A stretch of 62,986 nt of DNA from Sanguibacter hominis ATCC BAA-789 (GCF_012396185.1 NZ_JAAXOW010000006.1:1-62986); one strand, 5' to 3'; positions 18,955 to 26,682 are shown, counted from the stretch's first letter. Notes: generated from the sequence alone by a model not told the origin. Made by a program: numbers and translations.

Positions 18955-19794
18955 ATGGCCAAGAGCTCCAGCAACACCAACAAGCAGACTGCGCGCCAGC
19001 TGTCCGCGCAGATGCGCCAGGACGCAGCCCGACGCGAGAAGAGGTTCCGTCTCATCTCGATCGGCGTGCTCGTCGCCGCAGTCCTCGGCCTCGGCATCGC
19101 CGCCGTGCCGATCGTCAAGGGCTACCTCGACGAGAAGAACAAGTCCGCGCCCACGCTCGGCGACGTCACGCGTCCTTCGGTCGTCAACGCCGACGGCGGC
19201 ATCACCGTCGGTGCTGACGGCGCCGCAGGCTCGACCGGCGGCGCGGACGCCGTCGAGGTGGCGACGTACGTCGACTACATGTGCCCGGCGTGCGGTGCGT
19301 TCGAGGACGCGACGGTCGGCCAGATGGACCAGCTCCGCGAGGCAGGTCTCGTCACCCTCGTCGTGCAGCCCGTCGCGATCCTCAACCGCTACTCGCAGGG
19401 CACCGAGTTCTCGACGCGCGCAGGTGCCGCTGCCGTATACGTCGCCGCGAACGCCCCGGAGCAGTTCCTCGCGTTCCACACGGCGATGTTCGCCAACCAG
19501 CCCGAGGAGAACTCCAAGGCGCTGACCAACAAGGAGATCGGCGCGATCGCGCTGACCGCGGGCGTCCCTGCCGAGGTCTCCGACGCGATCGCCAGCGACA
19601 AGGCGGAGGACGAGTACGCCGACTGGATCGACGCGCAGACGGCCGACGTCGCGGAGCGTCCCGAGCTCCAGTCCGAGCGGGGCTTCTCGACGCCGACCGT
19701 CACGATCGCGGGCAAGCGCTGGGACGGTAACTGGACCGTCGAGGGTGCGCTCGTCCAGGCCGTCAACGAGGCCTCCGGCTCGACCGAGGGCTGA
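18955..19794 (+). CDS. Membrane-anchored DsbA-like thioredoxin-fold protein
   Basis: 279 residues. A charged cytoplasmic N-terminus is followed by one membrane anchor (about residues 32-55), a linker, and a thioredoxin_4/DsbA-type domain with the redox motif Cys110-Pro-Ala-Cys113 (VDYMCPACGAFED). The helical insertion and the cis-proline strand (RGFSTPTVTIAGK) are visible. It should act outside the membrane to form or isomerise disulfides. The ATG has TGAGGAAG upstream and is preferred over the long upstream open frame, which overlaps the preceding gene. A 12-bp stem-loop follows the stop. Confidence 0.9.
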   Translation: MAKSSSNTNKQTARQLSAQMRQDAARREKRFRLISIGVLVAAVLGLGIAAVPIVKGYLDEKNKSAPTLGDVTRPSVVNADGGITVGADGAAGSTGGADAVEVATYVDYMCPACGAFEDATVGQMDQLREAGLVTLVVQPVAILNRYSQGTEFSTRAGAAAVYVAANAPEQFLAFHTAMFANQPEENSKALTNKEIGAIALTAGVPAEVSDAIASDKAEDEYADWIDAQTADVAERPELQSERGFSTPTVTIAGKRWDGNWTVEGALVQAVNEASGSTEG

Positions 19795-19812
19795 CGCAGG
19801 AGGGTCCCGCCC

Positions 19813-19840
19813 GGAGGCGGTGGTGCCGACCACCGCCTCC
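19813..19840 (+). terminator. Terminator after DsbA-like gene
   Basis: Perfect 12-bp stem (19813-19824 with 19829-19840), GCCG loop, 18 bases after the stop codon. Confidence 0.8.
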
Positions 19841-19875
19841 GTGCGGGCTCGCCCGTTTGGTAGTCTCGGCTCCGC

Positions 19876-19948
19876 GCCGCCTTAGCTCAGCTGGTAGAGC
19901 ACCGCTCTTGTAAAGCGAAGGTCGTCGGTTCGAACCCGACAGGCGGCT
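19876..19948 (+). tRNA. tRNA-Thr (anticodon UGU)
   Basis: A 73-base cloverleaf: acceptor arm GCCGCCT pairs with AGGCGGC, followed by discriminator T; the D arm is GCTC/GAGC, the anticodon loop CTTGTAA with TGT at 19909-19911, and the T arm GTCGG-TTCGAAC-CCGAC. The top pair of the anticodon stem is a C-A mismatch. CCA is not encoded. A TAGTCT box just upstream (19861-19866) may be the promoter -10. It reads Thr codons ending in A (and by wobble G). Confidence 0.95.
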
Positions 19949-19957
19949 CCGACACGA

Positions 19958-19996
19958 GAAGACCCCTGACCTGCGGCGACGCTGGCAGGGGTCTTC
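19958..19996 (+). terminator. Terminator after tRNA-Thr
   Basis: 11-bp stem (19958-19968 with 19986-19996), 17-nt loop, ten bases after the tRNA and followed by TTCG. Confidence 0.75.
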
Positions 19997-20042
19997 TTCG
20001 CACGACGTCGACCGTTCCCGCCGCACCCTGAAGGAGCACACG

Positions 20043-20612
20043 ATGGCTACGACCGCACTCATCGTCGTCGACGTCCAGAACGACTTCTGCGAGGGCGGCA
20101 CGCTCGCCGTCGCGGGCGGCAACCAGGTCGCGGCCGACGTCGCCGAGCTGCTCCGCACGAGCCGCTACGACCTCGTCGTCACGACCCAGGACTGGCACGT
20201 CGACCCGGGCTCCCACTGGTCGACCGAGCCCGACTATCGCGACACGTGGCCCCGGCACTGCGAGGCAGGCACCCCGGGGGCTGAGCTGCACCCTGCTCTC
20301 GCCGCCGCCGTCGCCGAGCTCCCGACCGCGCCGGTCGCCGTCCGCAAGGGCATGTACGAGGCGGCCTACTCCGGCTTCGAGGGCACCACGGCGACCGGCC
20401 GGTCTCTCGCCGACGTGCTCAGTGAGGCAGGCGTGACCGACGTCGACGTGGTGGGTCTCGCGTTCGACCACTGCGTGCGGGCGACAGCGATCGACGCGGT
20501 CGACGCGGGCGTTCGTAGCCGCGTCCTGACGAACCTGACGGCTGCTGTCGCGCCCGAGACCGCCGCGCTCGCCCGCGACGAGCTCACGGACAAGCACGTC
20601 GAGCTCGTCTGA
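20043..20612 (+). CDS. pncA: Nicotinamidase/pyrazinamidase
   Basis: Isochorismatase-fold cysteine hydrolase that deamidates nicotinamide in NAD salvage, 189 residues. The catalytic triad is Asp10 (VVDVQNDF), Lys102 (VRKGMYEAAYSGFEG) and Cys144 (FDHCVRATAID). The metal ligands expected for PncA are Asp50, His52, His58 (TQDWHVDPGSH) and His72 (WPRHC); together these favour PncA over a generic isochorismatase. The ATG has GAAGGAG upstream. The gene sits alone between tRNA-Thr and the leftward response regulator. Confidence 0.9.
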   Translation: MATTALIVVDVQNDFCEGGTLAVAGGNQVAADVAELLRTSRYDLVVTTQDWHVDPGSHWSTEPDYRDTWPRHCEAGTPGAELHPALAAAVAELPTAPVAVRKGMYEAAYSGFEGTTATGRSLADVLSEAGVTDVDVVGLAFDHCVRATAIDAVDAGVRSRVLTNLTAAVAPETAALARDELTDKHVELV

Positions 20613-20675
20613 CGACACGATGCTGGCAGGCAGGTCGACGCCCGTCCAGGCCAGTACCGTGTCGGTGCAGCCGCC

Positions 20676-21341
20676 TCAGGCGGGGCCCGTCTCCTCGATC
20701 AGCCGCAGCGCCGCGCTCACGCGCGGGTTCCGCTCGGGCGAGGCGTCGATGCCGAGCGTCGAGTAGATCGCGTTGACGTGGTTCTGCACCGACTTCTCCG
20801 CGATGCCCAGCTCGTGAGCGATGCCGCCGTTCGAGTAGCCGGCCGCGAGCAGGCGGAGCACCCCGTACTGGCGGTCGGTCAGCTGGGCCACCCGTGACCC
20901 CGCACGGGGCTTCATCCGGTTGAGCAGGGCGGGGTCGAGCGTGGACCCTCCCGCGGCCGCGATGTGGATGGCCCGCAGCAGTGCGGCCGAGTCGTTCGTC
21001 GACGTCTTGGACAGGTAGCTCCAGCCACCGGCGATGTCCCGCGGCAGGTCGAGCATGAGGTCCATCGCGTCCTGCGCGCTGAGCAGCACGACCTTGATGT
21101 TCGGGTCGGCGCGGCACAGGACCACGCCGAGACCGATGCCGTTGCCGTCGGGGAGGTCGACGTCGAGCAGCACGACGTCCGTCGAGCCCGGCGTGATGCG
21201 GGCGCGAGCCTCGGTGACCGTCGCTGTCGAGCACGTCAGATCGAGGGCGTCGTCGTCCCCCAAGATCTTCTCGAGCATGCTGCGGAACAGGGTGTGGTCC
21301 TCGACCACAGCCACGCGAATCCGTGCGTCATCACTCGTCAT
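20676..21341 (-). CDS. LuxR/NarL-family response regulator
   Basis: 221 residues. The receiver domain has the acidic pocket VVEDH (Glu14, Asp15), phospho-acceptor Asp60 (VVLLDVDLPDGNG), Ser in VVLLSAQ and the conserved Lys in YLSKTSTND. The LuxR-type helix-turn-helix spans about residues 145-205 (LTDRQYGVLRLLAAGYSNGGIAHELGIAEKSVQNHVNAIYSTLGI, given in pieces: YSNGGIAHELGI, EKSVQNHV). The ATG has AGGAAG upstream. It is divergent from its probable kinase at 21381, with only 39 bases between the starts, and that gap carries a palindrome. Confidence 0.92.
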   Translation of the reverse strand: MTSDDARIRVAVVEDHTLFRSMLEKILGDDDALDLTCSTATVTEARARITPGSTDVVLLDVDLPDGNGIGLGVVLCRADPNIKVVLLSAQDAMDLMLDLPRDIAGGWSYLSKTSTNDSAALLRAIHIAAAGGSTLDPALLNRMKPRAGSRVAQLTDRQYGVLRLLAAGYSNGGIAHELGIAEKSVQNHVNAIYSTLGIDASPERNPRVSAALRLIEETGPA

Positions 21342-21347
21342 CTTCCT

Positions 21348-21374
21348 AGTATTGCCGAAGATCGGCGCAATACT
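21348..21374. promoter_or_regulatory. Palindrome between divergent two-component genes
   Basis: Perfect 8-bp arms AGTATTGC (21348-21355) and GCAATACT (21367-21374), 11 bases apart, with an inner repeat GCCGA/TCGGC (21354-21358, 21362-21366). It fills most of the 39-base gap between the start codons and overlaps both ribosome-binding regions, so it could be an operator controlling both genes or an mRNA hairpin. Confidence 0.65.
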
Positions 21375-21380
21375 GGGTGG

Positions 21381-22742
21381 ATGGACAGCACGCGCGGACT
21401 CGCGGCTTGGATCCGGCAGTCTGACGAACGCCAGGACAAGTGGGCGCTCACCGCCTCGACGTTCGCGATACTCGCGCTCTTCTTCGTCGTCGGCGGGTTC
21501 TACGTCGCCACCGTCGGGGGGCTCGCGGACCCGAGGACGCTCGTGGGAGCGAGCGTGCGCGCGCTCGCCAACCTCGTCGTCTCGCTGTTCTTCTGCGGCC
21601 TCCTGTGGTTCAGCGGCGTCGTCAGGTTGCGGGCGTCGTGGCGCTCCGCAAGCCGGGTGATGACAGCGGCCGCTATCGCCGCCTTCGTGCGCAACTGGGC
21701 GTTCGTCGTGACGGGCGTCGTCGACGAGCACAGCGGGCAGCTCCACGTAGCCGAGCTCGTCGCCGGGGTCGCCTTCTTCACGACGTCCGCCCTGCTCGGG
21801 CTGCGCTACATGGTCTCGCAGCACCGGCTCAGACTCGAGGAGCGTCGGCGCGCCCACGAGAACCTGCAGCGCGAGCTCGCCCTGCGCGCACTCGAGAAGG
21901 AGGAGATCAAGGTCCGCCGGTCGATCGCCGAGGGGCTGCACGGGAGCCTCCAGCAGCGGCTCGTCATCCTCGCGGTGCGGCTCGACCAGCTCATCGAAGC
22001 AGCGGCGGAGCACGACGCCCCACCCGGGGTCGTGCAGCAGCTCGCAGAGATGCGCGCCGACCTCGACCGCACCCGCGAGGACGACGTGCGCGCCATGAGC
22101 CGCATGCTCTACCCCGAGGGGCTCGAGATCGGCGTGGTCGCCGCCGTCCGCATGCTCCTGCGCCGGCTGCCGACGGGTATCGCGACGCACCTCGAGGTCG
22201 GGGAGGCGCTGCGCGAGATCGACGAGTCCGGCAACTCGATGATCAGCGAGTCGGACCGGCTGCTCGTCGTGCGCATCGTCGAAGAAGGTGTCACCAACGC
22301 GCTGCGGCACGGGCACGCCACCCAGTTCCACCTTGAGCTCGACGTCGTCGACGGGGCGGTGCTCGTGCACCTGTCCAACAGCGGCGACACGGTCGACAAG
22401 GCGCGCCTCGGTCAAGGACCCGTGCTCGCACGCCTCCGCGAGCGCCTCGAGCTCGTGGGGGGGACGGTCGTCCTGACGGACGACCTGCACCGGCCGGGAG
22501 CCGACCTGACGCGCACCGAGAGGCTGCACGTCCACCTGCGTGGCGTCGTCCCGCTCGACCTCGAAGGGCACGACCGCCTCACGGCGCTCGAGGCGATCGA
22601 CGTCCTCGAGGGCTGGACCGTGCGCGGCTTCCTCGACCCGGCACGGCGCGACGCCGTCCCGACGCCGACGAGCCCGAGCGAGCCGGCCGCGGAGGCGCCG
22701 GAGGTCACGCGGGCCGACGACGCCCGGGAACCGCTCGCATAG
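21381..22742 (+). CDS. Membrane sensor histidine kinase, NarL-partner type, atypical DHp motif
   Basis: 453 residues. Four membrane segments fall within residues 22-147, followed by a coiled-coil-like linker and a HisKA_3-like region with His187 (RRSIAEGLHGSLQQRL). The usual acidic residue right after the histidine (HD/HE) is Gly188 here. The HATPase domain follows, with the N-box VEEGVTNALRHGHAT near residue 300 and a recognisable G2-type LGQGPVLARLRERL. The C-terminal 80 residues are extra, Asp/Arg-rich and without a known domain. The divergent response regulator at 20676-21341 is the likely partner. Confidence 0.85.
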   Translation: MDSTRGLAAWIRQSDERQDKWALTASTFAILALFFVVGGFYVATVGGLADPRTLVGASVRALANLVVSLFFCGLLWFSGVVRLRASWRSASRVMTAAAIAAFVRNWAFVVTGVVDEHSGQLHVAELVAGVAFFTTSALLGLRYMVSQHRLRLEERRRAHENLQRELALRALEKEEIKVRRSIAEGLHGSLQQRLVILAVRLDQLIEAAAEHDAPPGVVQQLAEMRADLDRTREDDVRAMSRMLYPEGLEIGVVAAVRMLLRRLPTGIATHLEVGEALREIDESGNSMISESDRLLVVRIVEEGVTNALRHGHATQFHLELDVVDGAVLVHLSNSGDTVDKARLGQGPVLARLRERLELVGGTVVLTDDLHRPGADLTRTERLHVHLRGVVPLDLEGHDRLTALEAIDVLEGWTVRGFLDPARRDAVPTPTSPSEPAAEAPEVTRADDAREPLA

Positions 22743-22756
22743 TCCGGGCGCTGCCG

Positions 22757-23593
22757 CTAGTCCTGGGAGCGGCGCACGGCACCGGGCACGGGCTGCTTCG
22801 CGACCCGGGAGTCTCCCGACGACTGGTGGCGCACCCGCCGCTGGACCCACGGGTACGCGTGCTCGCGGACCCACTGCGCGTTCTGCCGCACGCGGTCCGC
22901 CCACGCCGCGGCGTCGGGCGGCGGGAGCGGCGTGTCCCACTCGGGGTCGTCAGGGACGAGACCGAGCGCCTCGAGCGCGCCCTGCGCCATGCGCCGGTGG
23001 CCCTCGGGGGTCAGGTGGATGCGGTCCTCCGACCACATCCGCCAGTCCTTGAGGAACCGCATGCCCCACAGGTCGAGGACGTACGCGTCGTGCCGGCGGG
23101 CGATCGACCAGATGTGCGAGTTGAAGATCGCGGTCTTCGAGCGGGTGAGCTTGATGACGGGAGACTCGGCGGTGTCGACGCCTGTCGAGATCAGGACGTC
23201 GGCGCCGGTCTCCCGGATGCGCGCGACCGTCGACTCGAGGCGGTCGGCGAGGAGGTCGACGTCGGACCCAGGCCGCAGCACGTCGTTGCCACCGCCGATC
23301 ACCGAGACGAGGTCAGGCTCGGACCGCAGCGCGGCTGGGACCTGCTCGGTGAGGATCGGCCGCAGGAGCCGGCCGCGCACGGCGAGGTTCGCGTACTCGA
23401 GGTCGCCGCCGCGGCGAGCGTCGAGGATCTCCGCGAGCCGGTCGGCCCAGCCGCGGCAGCGGTCCTCGTCGCCGGGGGTCGGGTCCCACAGGCCTTCGGT
23501 GAAGGAGTCGCCGACGGCGACGTAGCGCCGCCAGCGCGGGGTCGGGGCGCTCTCGTGGGCGGGGACAGGCCGGGCGGAGTCTGCAGCGGTCAC
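22757..23593 (-). CDS. SGNH/GDSL-type hydrolase
   Basis: 278 residues from a GTG that overlaps the ung stop by four bases (GTGA). Block I is YVAVGDSFTEGLWD (Ser about residue 30), block II has Gly in ANLAVRGRLL, block III is VIGGGNDVLRP, and block V DRIHLTPEGHRRMA holds the catalytic Asp and His. This is the common actinobacterial intracellular SGNH family (lipase/esterase-like); no signal peptide is seen. It has a basic C-terminal tail with SSGDSR. Substrate unknown. It is co-transcribed with ung. Confidence 0.88.
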   Translation of the reverse strand: MTAADSARPVPAHESAPTPRWRRYVAVGDSFTEGLWDPTPGDEDRCRGWADRLAEILDARRGGDLEYANLAVRGRLLRPILTEQVPAALRSEPDLVSVIGGGNDVLRPGSDVDLLADRLESTVARIRETGADVLISTGVDTAESPVIKLTRSKTAIFNSHIWSIARRHDAYVLDLWGMRFLKDWRMWSEDRIHLTPEGHRRMAQGALEALGLVPDDPEWDTPLPPPDAAAWADRVRQNAQWVREHAYPWVQRRVRHQSSGDSRVAKQPVPGAVRRSQD

Positions 23594-24300
23594 AGGAGAG
23601 TCTCTCTCTGCTCGTGGGCGAGGGTCCAGTCGACCGGTGCGCTGCCTGCAGCCCGCAGGTGTGCGTCGACGGCGCTGAAGGGGTGCGACCCGAAGAACCC
23701 GCGGCGTGCGGAGAGGGGGCTCGGGTGCGCGCTCGTGAGGACGGGGTGCGGTGCGAGACGCGGGGCGAGGCGTGCGGCGTCGGCGCCCCACAGCACGCCG
23801 ACGAGCGGGGCGGGCCGCGCGGCGAGCGCGTCGACCGCGACCTCGGTGACCTCTTCCCAGCCGTGGCCGCGGTGCGAGCCGGCCTCGCCGGCGCGCACCG
23901 TGAGCACGCGGTTGAGCAGGAGGACGCCCTGGTCCGCCCAGGCTGACAGGTCGCCGTCGGGCGGGGGCAGCAGCCCGACGTCGTCGTGCAGCTCCGTGAG
24001 GACGTTGCGGAGCGATCGTGGCAGGGGGCGCACGTGGCGGTCGACGGAGAACGCGAGGCCGTGCGCGTGGCCCGGGGTGGGGTAGGGGTCCTGCCCGACG
24101 ACGAGGACGCGCACGTCGTCGAACGGACGGCGGAACGCCCGCATGATGTCGGCGCGCGGGGGCAGGACCTGGTGGCCCGCGCGTTCCTCGGCGACGAGGA
24201 ACGCGGCGACGCGGTCGAGCGCGTCCGTGGCCGGTGCGAGCGCGCGGGCCCAGCCGGGGTCGACGTCGTCGAGCAGGTGTGCCGCGGTGAGGTGTGCCAC
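23590..24300 (-). CDS. ung: Uracil-DNA glycosylase
   Basis: Family 1 UDG that removes uracil from DNA in base-excision repair, 236 residues. The water-activating motif is GQDPYPTPGHAHGLAFS (Asp71), with LLLNRVLTVRAGEAGSH holding the uracil-binding Asn region, and TSAHPSPLSARRGFFGSHPF carrying the catalytic His and the Leu-intercalation loop. I choose the GTG at 24300: longer in-frame ATGs (24366, 24384) fall in the promoter and palindrome of the divergent DUF3263 gene, and TAGCAT (24314-24309) sits eight bases before this GTG in the leaderless pattern. Confidence 0.94.
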   Translation of the reverse strand: MAHLTAAHLLDDVDPGWARALAPATDALDRVAAFLVAEERAGHQVLPPRADIMRAFRRPFDDVRVLVVGQDPYPTPGHAHGLAFSVDRHVRPLPRSLRNVLTELHDDVGLLPPPDGDLSAWADQGVLLLNRVLTVRAGEAGSHRGHGWEEVTEVAVDALAARPAPLVGVLWGADAARLAPRLAPHPVLTSAHPSPLSARRGFFGSHPFSAVDAHLRAAGSAPVDWTLAHEQRETLL

Positions 24301-24366
24301 GGTTTGTGATGCTACGGCGCCCACGGGGGAGGGGGCGAGGGGAGCGGGCGAAGTCCGGACCAGCAT

Positions 24367-24386
24367 GAATGACACGCGTGTCATTC
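24367..24386. promoter_or_regulatory. 20-bp perfect palindrome overlapping DUF3263 promoter
   Basis: GAATGACACG followed directly by its reverse complement CGTGTCATTC. It contains the -35 candidate ATGACA (24369-24374), which is 17 bases from the -10 candidate TACGAT (24392-24397). A repressor bound here would block that promoter, and the upstream side also faces the ung start region. Confidence 0.8.
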
Positions 24387-24397
24387 GCGCCTACGAT
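24369..24397 (+). promoter_or_regulatory. Promoter of DUF3263 gene
   Basis: ATGACA (24369-24374), 17-base spacer, TACGAT (24392-24397): a good housekeeping-sigma match, about 38 bases before the ATG at 24436. Confidence 0.65.
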
Positions 24398-24435
24398 TGG
24401 ACGTACGCATGCCGGAGACCAGGGAGGGGCGCGTG

Positions 24436-24732
24436 ATGAACGACGAGCACGAGACGCACGAGGCGGCGGCGCCGCCAGCGTCCGGCATGTCGGACCGCGA
24501 CCACAAGATCCTCGCCTTCGAGCGGCAGTGGTGGAAGTACGCGGGCGCCAAGGAGCAGGCCGTCAAGGAGCTGTTCGACATGTCCGCGACGCGCTACTAC
24601 CAGGTGCTCAACGCGATCATCGACACCCCCGAGGCGCTCGCCTCCGACCCGATGCTCGTCAAGCGCCTGCGCCGTATGCGCGCGAGCCGCCAGAGGGCGC
24701 GCACCGCGCGTCGGCTGGGCATGGAGGCCTGA
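24436..24732 (+). CDS. DUF3263 domain protein
   Basis: 98 residues. The conserved DUF3263 core is SDRDHKILAFERQWWKYAGAKEQAV, then LFDMSATRYYQVLNAIID and an Arg-rich tail (VKRLRRMRASRQRARTARRLG); given in pieces these are typical of small actinobacterial proteins with a helix-turn-helix-like centre (KELFDMSATRYYQVLN). It may bind DNA, but no function is established. The ATG at 24436 has AGGGAGG upstream. Its promoter is overlapped by the 20-bp palindrome, consistent with autoregulation (inference). Confidence 0.88.
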   Translation: MNDEHETHEAAAPPASGMSDRDHKILAFERQWWKYAGAKEQAVKELFDMSATRYYQVLNAIIDTPEALASDPMLVKRLRRMRASRQRARTARRLGMEA

Positions 24733-24762
24733 TCTTCCGCCGACGGCGGTAACCTGTCCACC

Positions 24763-25404
24763 GTGACCGACTACCCGTACCCTGCCGACGAGTTCGACGA
24801 GGCGCCGGCTGGCGGCCAGTCCGCAGGCATCCACCGAGCGCCCGTCTCGCGCTGGAGCCGTGTCTGGCCCTTCCTCGCTGTCGTGCTGATCTTTGCGGCG
24901 CTCGCCACAGGTCTGTACGTGTGGTTCACGAGCCAGTCCCCGTCGACGCCCGCCCCCGCGCCGACCGTCACGGCGCAGGAGACGACTCCTGAGGAGCCCA
25001 CGACGACCGAGGAACCCGCGACCACCGAGGAACCGACGACTCCCGACGAGACGACGACGGACGACGCGACCACGGACGACGCGACCACCGATGACGCGGC
25101 AGGCGACGACGAACCTGCCCAGGAGCCTGACCGCACGATCACGGTGCGCGTGCTCAACGCGACCCGCACGCAGGGCCTCGCCGCCGGGGCGGTCGCCGAC
25201 GTCAAGGCGCTCGGCTACACGGACGTCTCGGGCGACAACTACCGCGGCGCCGCCGTCAGCTCCTCGCAGGTCTGGTACAAGGGCGCCGAGAACGCCGCAG
25301 CGGCGAAGGAGATCGCCGACAAGCTCGGGATCGCCTCCGTCGACGAGGTCAGCTCTCTCGTCGGGCACCTGTCGGTCATCCTCGCCAGCGACTTCGCATC
25401 CTGA
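24763..25404 (+). CDS. LytR_C-domain membrane protein
   Basis: 213 residues. A short cytoplasmic N-terminus is followed by one membrane segment (about residues 36-58) and a Thr/Glu/Asp/Pro-rich spacer including repeated TTDDA units (encoded by near-perfect 15-base repeats around 25060-25100). A C-terminal LytR_C domain (about residues 122-213) starts at TITVRVLNATRTQGLAAG and includes GYTDVSGDN and VWYKGAENAAAAKEIAD. LytR_C domains accompany LCP cell-wall ligases or stand alone as here, so a wall-associated role is likely but unproven. The GTG follows TAACCT (24750-24755) by seven bases: a leaderless pattern. Confidence 0.9.
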   Translation: MTDYPYPADEFDEAPAGGQSAGIHRAPVSRWSRVWPFLAVVLIFAALATGLYVWFTSQSPSTPAPAPTVTAQETTPEEPTTTEEPATTEEPTTPDETTTDDATTDDATTDDAAGDDEPAQEPDRTITVRVLNATRTQGLAAGAVADVKALGYTDVSGDNYRGAAVSSSQVWYKGAENAAAAKEIADKLGIASVDEVSSLVGHLSVILASDFAS

Positions 25405-25449
25405 ACCCTCCTTCCCACGGGCTTTTCCAGCCCCTAGGCTGCGAACATG

Positions 25450-25465
25450 CCGTGCGACCGCACGG
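25450..25465 (+). other. Hairpin in cold-shock gene leader
   Basis: 6-bp stem CCGTGC/GCACGG with GACC loop (25450-25455 with 25460-25465), 50 bases upstream of the cold-shock start. A second GC-rich stem follows before the ribosome-binding site. It could be a structured leader of the kind seen in cold-shock mRNAs; the evidence is structural only. Confidence 0.4.
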
Positions 25466-25515
25466 TTCGTAGGTGCCGGGCCGCGGCTCGGCAGCAGCAT
25501 CTGCAAGGAGCATCC

Positions 25516-25719
25516 ATGGCCCAGGGCACGGTCAAGTGGTTCAACGCTGAGAAGGGCTTCGGGTTCATCACGCCCGAGACCGGTGGACAGGACCTCTTCG
25601 TCCACTTCTCCGCCATCCAGACCGACGGTTACCGCACGCTCGACGAGGGACAGGCAGTCGAGTTCGAGGTCGGCCAGGGAACCAAGGGCCCGCAGGCCGA
25701 GCAGGTCCGCCCCCTCTGA
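25516..25719 (+). CDS. Cold-shock protein, CspA family
   Basis: 67 residues, the standard length. RNP1 is KGFGFITP and RNP2 LFVHFSAI; the rest of the OB fold ([29 protein letters not shown]) is canonical. It binds single-stranded nucleic acid and melts mRNA structure in the cold. The ATG has AAGGAG seven bases upstream; the in-frame extension to 25447 is untranslated leader. A 14-bp terminator follows. Confidence 0.96.
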   Translation: MAQGTVKWFNAEKGFGFITPETGGQDLFVHFSAIQTDGYRTLDEGQAVEFEVGQGTKGPQAEQVRPL

Positions 25720-25730
25720 CATCCCCGCAG

Positions 25731-25764
25731 GTCGTCGTCCCGGCGCTGCAGCCGGGACGACGAC
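25731..25764 (+). terminator. Cold-shock gene terminator
   Basis: Perfect 14-bp stem (25731-25744 with 25751-25764) with loop GCTGCA, 11 bases after the stop. Confidence 0.85.
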
Positions 25765-25782
25765 GTGTGCGAGCATGAGCGC

Positions 25783-26682
25783 GTGAGCATCCTGAGCAGC
25801 GCCGCCGTCCTCGTCGAAGGGCCCGGCCGGTCCTCAGCCACCTACGGCCGCTGGCACGGCCCCGACGTCCCCGTCGTGTGGGGATCGGTCACGAAGCTCT
25901 TCCTCGCTGGAGCGGTGCGCGAGCTCGTCGACCGCGGCGGGCTCACCTGGGACACGCGAGTGTCGACGATGCTCGCCGCCGTGACGCCCGCCGACGTCAC
26001 CGTCCCTCCCATCACCGTCCGTCAGCTCGTCGAGCACACGTCCGGCCTGCCGCGGCTCCTGCCCGAGCAGATGAAGCTGGTGCAGGACCCGTACGGTCCG
26101 TACGACGACGCCCGCTTCGACGCCGAGATCCTCGGCCGGCTGGGCGACCTCCGCAACGAGTCGCTCGCCGACGGCGCGCCCCAGTACTCCAATCTCGGCT
26201 ACGCGCTCCTCGCGCGCGCCGTGACCGTCGCGACCGGCAAGCCGTGGATCGACACGGTGCGCGAGCTCGTCGTCGTCCCCGCCGGCGTCGACCCCGCCGA
26301 GGTGTTCGTCGCGAGCGGCGACGCCCCGCGGCCGCGCGCGCAGGCGCGCACCCTCCGTGGGAAGGCACAGCGCGACTGGAACCCCGCGTCCGGCCCGTTT
26401 GGCGGAGCGAGCGGCCTGTGGGCCAGCGCGACCGTCATGCTCGAGCTGCTGCGCAGCGCCCTCGTCGAGGGCTCGCCGCTCGACCCGCGCCGCACCCCGA
26501 ACGCGTGGGAGGGCAGCGCGCCCCGGCACACCGTGCACGGCGCCATCATGCGCCAGGGCGGATACGTCCTCGTCGACACCGACGAGCAGCTCGTCGCGGT
26601 CGGTCATGTCGTCGGCGGCACCCCCGGCCGCGGGTCGGAGCGCGCCGAGAAGCTCGTCCGAGCCGCGCTCAAGCGGCGCTAG
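25783..26682 (+). CDS. Beta-lactamase-related serine hydrolase
   Basis: 299 residues from GTG 25783 (a GTG at 25765 is possible). Class C beta-lactamase/DD-peptidase fold: the SxxK motif is Ser35-Val-Thr-Lys38 in VVWGSVTKLFLAG, followed by RQLVEHTSGLPRL, the second motif PQYSNLGYALLAR (Tyr-Ser-Asn), and a third region HTVHGAIMRQGGY with His-x-x-Gly-like residues. No signal peptide is seen, so it is probably a cytoplasmic esterase- or peptidase-like member (EstB/FmtA-like) rather than a resistance enzyme. Short terminator upstream; the leftward GH15-like gene ends just beyond. Confidence 0.85.
   Translation: MSILSSAAVLVEGPGRSSATYGRWHGPDVPVVWGSVTKLFLAGAVRELVDRGGLTWDTRVSTMLAAVTPADVTVPPITVRQLVEHTSGLPRLLPEQMKLVQDPYGPYDDARFDAEILGRLGDLRNESLADGAPQYSNLGYALLARAVTVATGKPWIDTVRELVVVPAGVDPAEVFVASGDAPRPRAQARTLRGKAQRDWNPASGPFGGASGLWASATVMLELLRSALVEGSPLDPRRTPNAWEGSAPRHTVHGAIMRQGGYVLVDTDEQLVAVGHVVGGTPGRGSERAEKLVRAALKRR

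Noticed and set aside
24301-24384. Longer ung N-terminus starting at ATG 24384 or 24366
   Set aside because: Those starts fall in or beside the palindrome and promoter of the divergent gene; the GTG at 24300 gives the usual UDG length and has a -10-like box.
25783-26682. Beta-lactam resistance gene
   Set aside because: The SxxK and YxN motifs show the fold, but there is no signal peptide and the family is broad; esterase or peptidase activity is more likely.
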